From positions 186,001 to 250,000 of the forward strand of contig CP024846.1 of the NCBI GenBank assembly GCA_004564215.1: 64,000 nucleotides of DNA. The letters are read 5' to 3'. Below the pieces are notes generated by a model. That model did not search any database. It was not told where the DNA came from and saw only the letters and a list, made by a program, of their open reading frames with translations. Made by a program: the position numbers and the translations under genes. Origin of the DNA: Beijerinckiaceae bacterium. GTDB taxonomy: Bacteria; Pseudomonadota; Alphaproteobacteria; Rhizobiales; Beijerinckiaceae. Below are positions 37,315 to 46,482 of this stretch, one piece after another; the stretch's first letter is position 1; each line of letters starts with the position of its first letter.

Positions 37315-38244
37315 TTAGGCCCCGGCAAGCGCCGTGACATGGGCTGAGACTGACAGGGCCAGCCCTTCGAGATCGTAGCCGCCTTCCAACACCGAGACGA
37401 TACGGCCGCGGGCATGCCGCGCGGCAATTTCCATCATTCGTTCCGTTGCATAGGCGAAATCGGCTTCAACCAAATAAAGACCGCCGAGAGGATCGCGGCG
37501 ATGCGCATCGAACCCGGCCGAGATGACGATCAAATCCGGACAAAATGCCTCGATGCGAGGCAACAAGCGCGACTCCATTGCCTCGCGGAACATCACCCCA
37601 TCGGCCCCCGCCGATAAGGGCGCATTGACGATATTATCATGATCTCCGCACTGCCCTAGAGCACCGGTGCCAGGAAATAGTGGCATTTGATGAGTCGAAG
37701 CATAGAGGACCGTCGAGTCGGACCAGAAAATTTCCTGCGTGCCATTGCCATGATGGACGTCGAAATCGAGGATCGCGACCCTCTCCGCACCGTGCACGGC
37801 CTGCGCATGGCGGGCTGCGATGGCCGCAGTGTTGAAAAAGCAAAATCCCATCGGTTGGGTGGTTTCGGCATGATGGCCGGGGGGACGCATCGCGACAAAC
37901 GCATTTGACGCGGTTCCTCGCATCACCTCGTCGACGGCTGCCGTTACGCCCCCGACGCAATGCGTTATCGCTTGAAAGCTTTTCTCACTCATAACCGTAT
38001 CGGCATCAAGATGGACCCGCCCGCCCGCGGGCGTCGCGGCCTCGATCGCATCGGCATAATTCTTGGGATGAACCCGTAAAATCGCGGCACGATCATTGCC
38101 AGGCGCGGAGGCTCGACGCAGCATCGAAAAGCGTTGCTGCCCGAGGATCTCATCGATCGCGCGGATACGATCGGGGCGTTCTGGATGATGCGGCCCGGTA
38201 TCGTGATCGAGACTGGAGGAATGGCTTACAAAAAGCGTGGTCAC
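37315..38244 (-). CDS. Histone deacetylase superfamily protein
   Basis: With GTG 38244 as start the protein has 309 aa beginning MTTLFVSHSSSLDHDTGPHH, the normal length and start for this bacterial family; ATG 38283 would add 13 residues. The zinc and catalytic motifs are present: RPPGHHAETTQPMGFCFFN, ILDFDVHHGNGTQEIF and SAGFDAHRRDPLGG. Members deacetylate acetylpolyamines or other small amides in bacteria. The gene converges with ribB (36-bp gap) and diverges from the ModE-like regulator. Confidence 0.9.
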   Translation of the reverse strand: MTTLFVSHSSSLDHDTGPHHPERPDRIRAIDEILGQQRFSMLRRASAPGNDRAAILRVHPKNYADAIEAATPAGGRVHLDADTVMSEKSFQAITHCVGGVTAAVDEVMRGTASNAFVAMRPPGHHAETTQPMGFCFFNTAAIAARHAQAVHGAERVAILDFDVHHGNGTQEIFWSDSTVLYASTHQMPLFPGTGALGQCGDHDNIVNAPLSAGADGVMFREAMESRLLPRIEAFCPDLIVISAGFDAHRRDPLGGLYLVEADFAYATERMMEIAARHARGRIVSVLEGGYDLEGLALSVSAHVTALAGA

Positions 38245-38523
38245 AATGAAGGAACTCGCGATGTTTGTCGCCGAGACAGGCATAAATTTAAAGAGTCAAC
38301 TCAAAATGCCTGATGCCCGTCGCGATATCACTTATGGCGTTGCGATCTGTCTGTCCAATCTTCTTGCTGCTGCGCAACAAACGCAAAGAGTCAGCCGCTA
38401 TTCAAAAAAGCCAAGATTAAGACCGAACCAAAGCTGTGTGCCGTTCGTTCGGATCTGCGACAGTTGGTCTCACACGCCGTGTCAGTTATACTAAAACAAA
38501 AACAAGAATGCTGGGGGCGGAAA

Positions 38524-39324
38524 TTGGTACGTAGTATACCGGAAGGCGTCGATAGTTTGCTGGCATGGCGCGCAGGCGGACGACTTTTGATGGGACGCGA
38601 GCGTGTCGCCCTTTTGGAAGCAGTGATTGAACACAAAAGCATCACCAAGGCGGCCGAGATGGCCGGGTTCAGTTACAAAACCGCTTGGGATGCCGTCAAT
38701 GCAATCAACAATCTTCTGCCTCGCCCGGCTTTCATTACGCGGACGGGCGGTTCGCGCGGCGGCGGCGCCGAAGTCACAGACGAGGGCCGGCGACTCATAG
38801 CGGCCTTCCGCCGTCTCGAGGAAAAGCTCGGCCGAATTTCAACCGCCATCGCCGAGGAAGGTCTGGAGAAAGAACAGGACCTTTTGTTTTGGGGGCTCGG
38901 CGTCAAGCTTAGCGTCCGCAACGCGTTTCATTGCAAAATTGTGGAAATCCTGCCGGCGCCGGTGGATGTCGAAGTGAAGCTCGAAATTTCGCCGGGCTCC
39001 GTCTTGACCTCCGTTGTGACCAATACGGCCGTCCAGGAGCTTGGTCTCTCGCCCGGTCGATCCTGTGTTGCAATGGTCAATGCATCGTCGGTTATGCTGG
39101 CGCCCAACGAGACACCGCATATTTCCGCGCGCAATCGACTGGCGGGTACGGTCGTCAGTCGCGTCGATGATGAAGTGAATAGCGAAATTACCATTGATTT
39201 AGGGGGTGGCAAGACCATCGTTTCGGTCATCACGCGCGAGGGCGCGGACGATGTCGCGGCTATGCCCGGTGCGCAAGTTCTCGCGATCTTCAAGACGTCC
39301 CATGTTTTCTTGGCAAGTGATTGA
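38524..39324 (+). CDS. modE: ModE-family molybdate-dependent regulator
   Basis: The protein has a winged-HTH domain (ALLEAVIEHKSITKAAEMAG, SYKTAWDAVNAINNLLPRP) and two C-terminal TOBE/MOP domains (VKLSVRNAFHCKIVEILPAP; HISARNRLAGTVVSRVDDE). ModE binds molybdate and controls molybdate uptake and molybdoenzyme genes. TTG 38524 (after GGGGGCGGA) is taken as start; the frame is open to 38464. It is a two-domain regulator of normal length, about 266 aa. The aldehyde oxidoreductase operon 11 kb away is one possible target. The gap to the divergent histone-deacetylase gene (about 280 bp) should hold its promoter. Confidence 0.88.
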   Translation: MVRSIPEGVDSLLAWRAGGRLLMGRERVALLEAVIEHKSITKAAEMAGFSYKTAWDAVNAINNLLPRPAFITRTGGSRGGGAEVTDEGRRLIAAFRRLEEKLGRISTAIAEEGLEKEQDLLFWGLGVKLSVRNAFHCKIVEILPAPVDVEVKLEISPGSVLTSVVTNTAVQELGLSPGRSCVAMVNASSVMLAPNETPHISARNRLAGTVVSRVDDEVNSEITIDLGGGKTIVSVITREGADDVAAMPGAQVLAIFKTSHVFLASD

Positions 39325-39329
39325 GTGCC

Positions 39330-40412
39330 TCACGCGGCAGGACGTAAAATCCGCAGGGCTTTTGGCAGCCTAGTGTCGATCCAATCGCCGATGGCATCCT
39401 GCTTTTTATGAAATAGGATTCCAAGGCCGATGGTCAGGAGACCGATCCCCGACAAGGCGAACGAGAACAACAGACTGTCCTCGAAGATGGTGGAGGCCAG
39501 ATGGCCCAGATAGATCGAGATGCCGATCGCTCCGAAAACCGCGTAGATGCGACGGTTGAGATAGACGCTCAGGAAAACCAAGCCGATATTGATCAGGCAA
39601 TATAAGAATGCCAGCCACTCGCTCGTCGATTCATTCATGGTCAGGCTGCCCCAGAAGGCTGAGGCGCCGGCGAGATGCAACCAAAACCCGAAGCGCCGCT
39701 CGCGCCAAACGAGATCGATGAGCCAAGCGAGAGCCATCACAGCCAGTCCAAACCACAAGGTGACGTGACGTCGAAGTTCGAAGTCGGAGGGATCCGTGTG
39801 CGAAAAAAACGCCGCGAGGTCCATCGACATGAACCACACTGCGACGGCGGCCACCATGGTGATGAAAGGGAAGGGATAGAAGACAAGCGCTAAGACCGCG
39901 GCAATAATTGTCGCGAGCTCCATATAGAGCCAGCTTCCGTTGATATAAGGAAAGAAATCCTTGTATTCTCCTGGCCTCGGCAACGCGTCGTTCCACAGTT
40001 GCAGATAGTCCTGAATGCCGTAAACGGCCATCGGTGTCATCGCGACGGCGACGGCGATGGCAAGGCCGCCCGGCGTGCGCAATCCCTTTCGCCAGAGATA
40101 GCTGCCCAACAGGACAAAAATAACGGCATAAATGATTGCGGTGGCGGTCAGGGCCGACCCGCCCATGCGATTGAAGGCCTCGGTCGTAAATAGCCCCATC
40201 GCCGACATGATGATGAGGGCGCCGGCGTACCAAAGAACATGGGTGAGATCGAAGCGAACCGCCGTTGCCTGGTCAGCAACAGGAAGGTCTTCCGCCGTCA
40301 GGCTTCGGGCGCGTGTTTGCAAGAAAACGCAAAGCTGATTGTAGTCACTGTCGTTCAAGACGCCGGCATCGCGGGCGGCGGCGAGATCCTCTTCCGAAAA
40401 ACTATGCGGCAT
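39330..40412 (-). CDS. Multi-spanning membrane protein, DUF2157-like
   Basis: From ATG 40412 the protein has 360 aa. The first 50 residues are soluble (SEEDLAAARDAGVLNDSDYN) and resemble the N-terminal helix of DUF2157 membrane proteins; about ten hydrophobic segments follow (LTHVLWYAGALIIMSAMGLF, LALVFYPFPFITMVAAVAVW, FALSGIGLLTIGLGILF). Function is unknown. The frame opens further upstream to 40457 but that part lies inside the inverted repeat and is not used. It converges with modE, 5 bp apart. Confidence 0.75.
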   Translation of the reverse strand: MPHSFSEEDLAAARDAGVLNDSDYNQLCVFLQTRARSLTAEDLPVADQATAVRFDLTHVLWYAGALIIMSAMGLFTTEAFNRMGGSALTATAIIYAVIFVLLGSYLWRKGLRTPGGLAIAVAVAMTPMAVYGIQDYLQLWNDALPRPGEYKDFFPYINGSWLYMELATIIAAVLALVFYPFPFITMVAAVAVWFMSMDLAAFFSHTDPSDFELRRHVTLWFGLAVMALAWLIDLVWRERRFGFWLHLAGASAFWGSLTMNESTSEWLAFLYCLINIGLVFLSVYLNRRIYAVFGAIGISIYLGHLASTIFEDSLLFSFALSGIGLLTIGLGILFHKKQDAIGDWIDTRLPKALRILRPAA

Positions 40413-40430
40413 CCGACCTCTCGCCTCCCA

Positions 40431-40475
40431 GATCACGATGATTTTGGATTGCCTCAATCCAAAATCATCGTGATC
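40431..40475. repeat. Perfect 21-bp inverted repeat with a 3-base loop
   Basis: Left arm 40431-40451 (from GATCACGATG to GGATTG) and right arm 40455-40475 (from CAATCC to CGTGATC) are exact reverse complements separated by CCT. It sits 18 bases upstream of the membrane-protein start. A hairpin this stable could block or protect the 5' end of that mRNA, or be part of the adjoining repeat element. Confidence 0.85.
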
Positions 40476-40488
40476 GATTCCAAAAGCT

Positions 40489-40541
40489 TAGAGCGGGATG
40501 CGGGCGGAAAACCGGCTTCCATTTTTCCTCATCCCACTCTA
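40489..40541. repeat. Intergenic palindromic element with TAGAG/CTCTA ends
   Basis: The ends TAGAGCGGGATG and CATCCCACTCTA are complementary with one mismatch. The middle (GCGGGCGGAAAACCGG, then TTTTTCC) can pair imperfectly. It follows the perfect inverted repeat and shares its outer TAGAG/CTCTA ends with the element at 28869-28983, so the two probably belong to one class of mobile or scattered palindromes. Confidence 0.65.
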
Positions 40542-40637
40542 GCGCGTCGTCAACAGCTCTATCATGGCAAGGACGCGTGTTTGTGCGGCCGGACACCAGG
40601 GCGACGGCTGAGGAGGTTCTTGGGCGGCCGCGTCGAT

Positions 40638-40886
40638 TTACCTGACGTGTCTACGGTAATGCGCGCGATGATAGTGTCTGTGGCCTCGCATGCCCCAACT
40701 CGACGCAATGGACGGTCCGGCCGTATAGCCCACGATGCCGCCTGCGACCAAGCCAACCGGGCCGGCGACCACGGCGCCGGCGAGCGCCCCCAGAGCTCCG
40801 TCTCCCAGCCTTTCCTGCGCCTGCGCCGAGACCGTCGCACAAGATATGCCGGCGATTGCAACCAAGACTGCAAGCGTTTTGTTCAT
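40638..40886 (-). CDS. Small secreted glycine-zipper protein
   Basis: From ATG 40886 (GGAGGG 6 bases upstream) it codes for 82 aa. A signal peptide (MNKTLAVLVAIAGISCATVS, cleavage likely after AQA) is followed by a glycine-rich stretch (GALGALAGAVVAGPVGLVAG) of the glycine-zipper type and a His/Arg tail HRHYHRAHYRRHVR. Such proteins often associate with the outer membrane. No specific function is known. It reads away from the palindromic element. Confidence 0.7.
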   Translation of the reverse strand: MNKTLAVLVAIAGISCATVSAQAQERLGDGALGALAGAVVAGPVGLVAGGIVGYTAGPSIASSWGMRGHRHYHRAHYRRHVR

Positions 40887-41260
40887 ATTCATCCCTCCAG
40901 AACGCAGCCATCCGAGGATGCCATGCGGAGCCGATTCATCGCCCTCATTCGTGAAAAAAGTGAGAAGAACTCGCGTTCTTTCCTGGGCGCGAGCGCAAGG
41001 ATTGGCGATTTGCCCCGATATCGAAGCAAGCGTGACAGCCGCTTGGGCGGCTCAAGCCCGGCTGCGGATTAGCCCCCGTAACATTGCGCACTTTACTGAG
41101 CAGGACGGATAAAAAGTGGCTTATTTGGGGGATGCGGAGCGACCTGACCCATGTCATTTAACGGTAACATTAGAAACCTTAGCGCCTCGGCTGGGCGCGG
41201 TCTTGGCGCGGATTGATCTCTCGCTGGCAAGACGAAAAATTATTTTGGAGTCAAGATCAA

Positions 41261-41475
41261 TGGGTAAGGTCGTTGCTTTCAGGTCAATCTTGGATGTCGA
41301 GCGAGTGAGACCCGCGCCAGACGAATGCGGTACGGTCGTCACTTTCACAGGCATGTGGTACGACCGCCCTACGGATGAAAACATGGACGCCCATCCAGCT
41401 CTGCCGGAAAAATCGCTCGGTAGAAGGCGTTTTTCTGGACAGTTGTCCCGCTTCCTCAGGTTGCGTGCGCGTTGA
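41261..41475 (+). CDS. Small hypothetical protein
   Basis: From ATG 41261 it codes for 71 aa starting MGKVVAFRSILDVERVRPAP and ending in a basic tail (GRRRFSGQLSRFLRLRAR). GGAG lies 12 bases upstream, a long spacing. The frame is open further back to 41116, but that part looks non-coding. The family is not recognised. The 374 bp before it (40887-41260) hold no other clear gene. Confidence 0.4.
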
Positions 41476-41495
41476 AGCACGCTTGAACGGCACCA

Positions 41496-41792
41496 CTACT
41501 CGTCGTTTTCGCTGGTCAGATCTTCGACCTTGATAGCTGCGGCCGGGTCGCCCATCGCCCCGGCGTTTCGTAGCCGCACGCCGGCGCCGCCGCCGTTTTC
41601 AGGAATGAACTCGACGCCGGCTCGTTCAAGTGCGGACCGAAGCGCGTGAATCATGGCTCCGGCATGGGGCAGGCCGCTTTCAAATTCGGCGATCGTTGAA
41701 GGTTCAAGCCTTGCTTTCTCCGCAAGCTTTTGCGCGGGCCAGCCGAGGAGCGCACGCGCCGCCCGGCATTGAGCGGGAGTCAATTCCGGCAT
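41496..41792 (-). CDS. XRE-family DNA-binding protein
   Basis: The 98-aa protein is almost entirely a Cro/C1-type helix-turn-helix domain: MPELTPAQCRAARALLGWPA, then LAEKARLEPSTIAEFESG and LRSALERAGVEFIPENGGGA. Proteins of this short class are common in Rhizobiales and bind DNA, sometimes as antitoxin-like regulators, but no toxin gene is beside it. It lies 43 bp downstream of the nickel transporter gene on the same strand, so it could be the last gene of the hydrogenase operon. Confidence 0.8.
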   Translation of the reverse strand: MPELTPAQCRAARALLGWPAQKLAEKARLEPSTIAEFESGLPHAGAMIHALRSALERAGVEFIPENGGGAGVRLRNAGAMGDPAAAIKVEDLTSENDE

Positions 41793-41835
41793 TTCATCCT
41801 TCTTTTCGTTTCTGCCTTGCTCTTGAGATCGGCGG

Positions 41836-42891
41836 TCAAATATGCACCTTTAACTCGTCGTATCGTTTAACCCGATAGATCAGGAATGAGACAATCCAAG
41901 CCAAGACAAAAATGCCGATGATGACGAATCCGATGACTCCAAAATTGTCGTTCAGCCTGCCTATGAATTCCCAGAAAGAGCCCTCCAAACCAAGCTTGCC
42001 GCCGATGAGGCCGAGCGCTTCAATCCCACCGACCGCCAACGCCACAAGTACCGAGACGAAGGTGATGGTCATGTTGTAATAGAGCTTGCGGATAGGCTTG
42101 ATAAATGCCCAGCCGTAGGCACCCAGCATGAGAATGCTATCGCTTGTATCGATCAACATCATGCCGACTGTGAACAGCGCCGGAAACACCAGAATCGACC
42201 AGACCGGCAATCCCTTGGACGCCTCCGCCGCCGAGATGCCCAGCAAGCCGATTTCCGTGGCGGTGTCGAAACCGAGGGCAAACAGAAACCCAAGCGGATA
42301 CATGTGCCAGCTTTGGCCGATGACTTGAAATAGCGGTCGAAAAATCCGGACCAGAAACCCTTGTCCCGCGAACAACAGGTTCAGATCATCGTCGGCATAG
42401 CGGCCACCGGCCTTGACATGCTGGAACGCTCTGAAAACATCCGCCAGGATGATGATGTTGATGATCGCGATTACCAATAGGAAGCTGGCCGAGACAAGAG
42501 TTCCGACGACCCCACCCATCGTATGGAATGCCTCGAACCGATCCTTGAAGGCGGCTGCGCCCGCCGCGACGGCCACCGACGCAAGGACCACGATCGTCGA
42601 ATGACCAGCCGAGAAAAAGAGGCCGACGGTCACTGGCGTCTTGCCTTCCTGCATGAGCTTACGGGTGACATTGTCGATGGCGGCAATATGATCGACGTCG
42701 ACAGCGTGCCTAAGGCCGAAGCTGAAGGCCAGCAAGGAGGTCCCAAGGAGGACAGGGAAATTATGAAAGGAGACGAAGGCCCAAGCCCAAACGGCCATGG
42801 TCGCGCAGGTGAGAAAGATATATATGGCGACAATCTTGCCGAGCAAGGATCGGCGTCCGGGCTTTAAGATCTGTTGCAGAAAGTGGAGCAT
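41836..42891 (-). CDS. High-affinity nickel/cobalt permease (NiCoT/HoxN family)
   Basis: The 351-aa protein has about eight membrane segments and the NiCoT signature FGLRHAVDVDHIAAIDNVTR near residue 65, plus LFFSAGHSTIVVLASV and GFDTATEIGLLGISA. It imports Ni2+ (perhaps Co2+) across the inner membrane. It lies downstream of hypB on the same strand with a 120-bp gap, so nickel supply is likely coordinated with the hydrogenase. The other known nickel user, urease, is not in the window. Confidence 0.92.
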   Translation of the reverse strand: MLHFLQQILKPGRRSLLGKIVAIYIFLTCATMAVWAWAFVSFHNFPVLLGTSLLAFSFGLRHAVDVDHIAAIDNVTRKLMQEGKTPVTVGLFFSAGHSTIVVLASVAVAAGAAAFKDRFEAFHTMGGVVGTLVSASFLLVIAIINIIILADVFRAFQHVKAGGRYADDDLNLLFAGQGFLVRIFRPLFQVIGQSWHMYPLGFLFALGFDTATEIGLLGISAAEASKGLPVWSILVFPALFTVGMMLIDTSDSILMLGAYGWAFIKPIRKLYYNMTITFVSVLVALAVGGIEALGLIGGKLGLEGSFWEFIGRLNDNFGVIGFVIIGIFVLAWIVSFLIYRVKRYDELKVHI

Positions 42892-43011
42892 GATCCAACC
42901 CTTCGCCGCTTCCTTCAGGCAGGTCTGATAAACCCCCGCACTGCCGCCGGCATAAGCCCAGAGTAAATCTGCAACGTTCGGAAGGACGAAAAAGTTCTGC
43001 TCCCTTGTCGT

Positions 43012-43923
43012 TCAGTTGAACGCTTCCTCACGCGCTCTTGCGGATTCCTGGCGGAGCCAAGCATACCAGGTATCGAGCCCTTCGCCCGTGCGAGCAGAAA
43101 CCTGCAGAACGAGAATCTCCGGATTGACCTGCCTCGCGTTCGCGATCACCCGCGCGACGTCGAAATCAAGATGGGGCAGGAGGTCCGTCTTGTTCAAAAT
43201 CATGACCTTCGCGGCTCGAAACATGTGCGGGTATTTGAGCGGTTTGTCTTCACCTTCGGTCACCGACAGGATGACGACTTTGGCACGCTCGCCAAGGTCG
43301 AACAGCGCCGGGCAGACCAGATTGCCAACATTCTCGATCAGGATGACGGCGCCGGTTGTGGGTTTTAGTTCGGCTATTCCGCGAGCGACCATGTCCGCCT
43401 CGAGGTGACAGCCGGCGCCTGTGTTGACCTGGACGACGGGAGCACCTGCCGCCAAAATGCGCTCACCATCGCTCGAGGTTGCTTGATCCCCCTCGATGAC
43501 GGATAGGCGCAGCTCGTCGCGAAGATCGCGAATTGTTCGTTCGAGCAGAGTCGTTTTCCCCGCGCCCGGCGCGCTCACGAGATTGAGGACCAAAATCTCC
43601 CGACCGGCAAACCACGCGCGGTTTTTGGCAGCCAAGGCATCGTTCTTTGCCAGAATGCGCAGATCGAGGTTGACTTCGGTGCCCGGACGATTTCGGTCAT
43701 GGTCCTCGGTATGGTGGTGAGGCCCCTCATGAACGTGACCATGATCGTGGGTCTTATCCCGACCGGCAACATCGCCGTGCGTATGGGGATGCTGATGATC
43801 GTGCTCGTGGCCGTCCTCATGGCGATGCGGCGGCGGGTCGCGCATAATTGAGGATGAGACGCCGGTTTGAAGATTGTGGATCGTCGCCGTCATCTCGGTT
43901 TCGCATCCGCAGGTCGCACACAT
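43012..43923 (-). CDS. hypB: Hydrogenase nickel-incorporation GTPase HypB
   Basis: The 303-aa protein begins with the nickel-binding motif CATCGCE and a long His-rich stretch (HRHEDGHEHDHQHPHTHGD and more, residues about 34-75), then a GTPase with P-loop SAPGAGKTTL near residue 118, SVIEGDQATS, NKTDLLPHLDFD. It delivers or stores nickel for the hydrogenase with HypA. Its ATG overlaps the hypA stop by one base (TGATG). Confidence 0.97.
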   Translation of the reverse strand: MCATCGCETEMTATIHNLQTGVSSSIMRDPPPHRHEDGHEHDHQHPHTHGDVAGRDKTHDHGHVHEGPHHHTEDHDRNRPGTEVNLDLRILAKNDALAAKNRAWFAGREILVLNLVSAPGAGKTTLLERTIRDLRDELRLSVIEGDQATSSDGERILAAGAPVVQVNTGAGCHLEADMVARGIAELKPTTGAVILIENVGNLVCPALFDLGERAKVVILSVTEGEDKPLKYPHMFRAAKVMILNKTDLLPHLDFDVARVIANARQVNPEILVLQVSARTGEGLDTWYAWLRQESARAREEAFN

Positions 43924-44261
43924 CAGGCAGCCTCCTCAAGTTCCATGCTCTTGATCTTCAGTTCTTCGCCCTGAAGGCGCTGAAAGCGCAGCGCGCCGCA
44001 TTCACACGCAGCGTAAAGCGTTGGCGTGGTGAATTCTGCGCCACATTCCAAGCAGCGGGCACGCCCTTCTATCATCCGGATGTCGAGGGTCGCACCCTCA
44101 AGCATCGTTCCTTCGACCACCATGTCGAAGCAAAAGGCAATTGCCTCTGTCATAACACCCGACAGCGCCCCGACCTCCAGCGTGACCCGTTTGACCCGTC
44201 TGTTTCCCGCCGCGTTGCTCACGAGCTCAACCAGATTGGATGTGATGGCCAGTTCATGCAT
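43923..44261 (-). CDS. hypA: Hydrogenase nickel-incorporation protein HypA
   Basis: From ATG 44261 the protein has 112 aa starting MHELAITSNLVELV, with the nickel-binding N-terminal Met-His-Glu. A zinc site CLECGAEF and CECGALRF lies near residues 70-95. It brings nickel to the large-subunit precursor with HypB. The frame is open further upstream to 44588 but that part overlaps hypE and is not used. It lies 10 bp after hypE. Confidence 0.96.
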   Translation of the reverse strand: MHELAITSNLVELVSNAAGNRRVKRVTLEVGALSGVMTEAIAFCFDMVVEGTMLEGATLDIRMIEGRARCLECGAEFTTPTLYAACECGALRFQRLQGEELKIKSMELEEAA

Positions 44262-44271
44262 GATGATCCAC

Positions 44272-45339
44272 TCAACAGATGCGCGGCAATTGTTCGCCGA
44301 CCAACATATCGACGATGCGTCGGCCACCAAACGCCGTGCGCATGGTGACCCGGCCTGCCTCTCCTTGGCAGACCCGTCCGATCGCACTCGCAGCGGACCC
44401 GAGCGGATGCGCGCGCATCGCGGCGAGCGCGCGATCGGCCTCCGCCGCCGGTACGATCGCGGCAATTTTCCCTTCATTGGCGAGATAGAGCGGATCGAGA
44501 CCCAATATTTCGCAAAAGCCCCGGACATCCTCGCGGATCGGTGTCCTCGACTCTTCGATTTCGATCGCAACCCCAGAGGCATGCGCAATCTCGTTAAGGA
44601 CGGTGGCTAATCCGCCGCGCGTGGCATCGCGAAGGCAGCGAACCCCGGGGGCCGCGACCAGCAATCGATCAACGAGGTCGTGCAGGGCGGCGCAGTCGCT
44701 CTCAATCGCCGCATCGAGGGCCATGTCGCCGCGCGCCGTGAGGATAGCGGCACCATGGTCGCCCAGGAGCCCATTCACCAGCACAATGTCACCCGGCTGA
44801 GCGAGATGCGCGCCGAGCTCAAGGCCTTGGCGGATCACACCCACCCCTGTCGTCGTGATGAAAAGCTTGTCGCACGCACCCTTTTGGACGACTTTGGTGT
44901 CTCCGGTCACGATCTGAACGCCTGCATCACGTGCGGTCTTCGCCATGGAGAGAGCGATCTGACGGATGAGATCGATGGCTACCCCTTCTTCAACGATGAC
45001 GGCGCAGGCCATGTAAAGGGGCAATGCCCCTCCGACAGCCAGGTCGTTGATCGTGCCGCAAATCGCGAGTTTGCCAATGTCGCCGCCGGGAAAGCACAGC
45101 GGATCGACAACGAAGGAATCCGTCGTGAAGGCAAGCCTGTCGCCGTGCGAGGCGAGGGCTGCGAGATCGAGGCGGGCCTGATCCTCCAGCGGGGCCAATG
45201 CAGGATTGTCGAAGGCCGAAACGAAAACATCGTCGATCAGATCCTTCATGGCCTTACCGCCGCCGCCATGGGCAAGGGTCACGGTCGGAACGTGCACTTT
45301 GCCAAGCGGTCGCGCACGAGGCAAGGAGAGCATATTCAT
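44272..45339 (-). CDS. hypE: Hydrogenase expression/formation protein HypE
   Basis: From ATG 45339, overlapping the hypD TGA by 4 bp, it has 355 aa. The start MNMLSLPRAR precedes VTLAHGGGGKAMKDLIDD, the HypE/AIR-synthase-like ATP region, and the protein ends PRIC, the C-terminal Cys that receives the carbamoyl group and is dehydrated to a thiocyanate for the Fe(CN)2CO ligand. Its partner HypF is in the same operon. Confidence 0.97.
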   Translation of the reverse strand: MNMLSLPRARPLGKVHVPTVTLAHGGGGKAMKDLIDDVFVSAFDNPALAPLEDQARLDLAALASHGDRLAFTTDSFVVDPLCFPGGDIGKLAICGTINDLAVGGALPLYMACAVIVEEGVAIDLIRQIALSMAKTARDAGVQIVTGDTKVVQKGACDKLFITTTGVGVIRQGLELGAHLAQPGDIVLVNGLLGDHGAAILTARGDMALDAAIESDCAALHDLVDRLLVAAPGVRCLRDATRGGLATVLNEIAHASGVAIEIEESRTPIREDVRGFCEILGLDPLYLANEGKIAAIVPAAEADRALAAMRAHPLGSAASAIGRVCQGEAGRVTMRTAFGGRRIVDMLVGEQLPRIC

Positions 45340-46481
45340 GCGGCGACCCCCGCTTTCTTTGCGGTTGCTTGTTTGATGCCTCCATATTGGAAATAAGCGG
45401 CGCAAGCGCCTTCGGAGGAGACCATGAGGGCCCCAAGCGGGGCCTCTGGTGTGCAGGCCGATCCGAAGACTTTGCACTGCCAGGGCTTGATGACCCCTTT
45501 CAAAACCTCGCCGCACTGGCAGGATTTGGGATCCGCGATCTTTGCATTGGGGATTGCGAACCGCCGTTCGGCATCGAAGCGCGCATAGGCGTCTCGGAGG
45601 GTCACTCCAGAATGGTCGATCGATCCGAGCCCTCGCCATTCGAAGAAGGCGCGCAGCTCATAGACTCGTGAAACGGCCGCGAGCGCAGGGCCGTTTCCGG
45701 CTTCCGGCACGACACGCTCATATTGATTTTCAATTTCGCACCGGCCTTCCTGGATTTGTTTCAGTACCATCCAGATCGATTGCAGAATATCGAGTGGTTC
45801 GAAGCCGGCGATGACCATGGGCTTGCGATAATATTTTGAAATAAATGCAAAGGGCTCGGTGCCAATCACCATGGAGACATGGCCAGGACCAAGAAACCCG
45901 GCAAGTTGTAGATCCGGGCTGTCGAGAATGGCCTTGATCGTCGGCACGATGGTGATGTGATTGCAGAATACGGAAAAGTTTTGGATCCCCTCGCGTTCCG
46001 CCTGTAGGATCGTTAGTGCGGTCGAAGGCATTGTCGTCTCAAAACCGATGCCGAAAAAGACGACTTCCCGCGTCGGATTGTTTCGTGCCAGCGCCAGCGC
46101 ATCCATCGGCGAATAGACCATGCGGACGTCGGCACCCTCGGCCTTCGCTTGCAGTAGGCTTTTTTGGGAGCCCGGAACGCGCATCGCGTCGCCGAATGTC
46201 GCGAAGATCACCTCAGGTCGCTCGGCGATGGCAACGCAATCGTCGACCCGTCCCATCGGCAACACGCACACCGGGCATCCGGGGCCGTGCACCAACTCGA
46301 TCTCCTTGGGCAACATGCCCTCTATGCCGTAGCGAAAGATCGAATGGGTATGACCGCCGCAAACCTCCATGATATGAATCGGCCGCTCGGCGGTCAGGTT
46401 CATGGCTCTGACGAGGCTTTCGATTTCGTTGACCAGAATCCGAGCCTTCCCATGATCGCGGAATTCATCGACATATTTCAT
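45336..46481 (-). CDS. hypD: Hydrogenase formation protein HypD
   Basis: From ATG 46481 (CGGAG 8 bases upstream) it has 381 aa. The Fe-binding cysteines are in MEVCGGHTHSIFRYGIE and VHGPGCPVCVLPMGR near residues 39-70, and the C-terminal 4Fe-4S site is seen as CQCGEVLKG, WQCKVFGSACTPE and GACAAYF. It holds the Fe(CN)2CO unit with HypC. The SIS-domain gene ends at 46483, two bases before this start. Confidence 0.97.
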   Translation of the reverse strand: MKYVDEFRDHGKARILVNEIESLVRAMNLTAERPIHIMEVCGGHTHSIFRYGIEGMLPKEIELVHGPGCPVCVLPMGRVDDCVAIAERPEVIFATFGDAMRVPGSQKSLLQAKAEGADVRMVYSPMDALALARNNPTREVVFFGIGFETTMPSTALTILQAEREGIQNFSVFCNHITIVPTIKAILDSPDLQLAGFLGPGHVSMVIGTEPFAFISKYYRKPMVIAGFEPLDILQSIWMVLKQIQEGRCEIENQYERVVPEAGNGPALAAVSRVYELRAFFEWRGLGSIDHSGVTLRDAYARFDAERRFAIPNAKIADPKSCQCGEVLKGVIKPWQCKVFGSACTPEAPLGALMVSSEGACAAYFQYGGIKQATAKKAGVAA

Positions 46482-46482
46482 G

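Noticed and set aside
44262..44588. Upstream extension of the hypA frame
   Set aside because: It overlaps hypE, and HypA must start Met-His-Glu at 44261.
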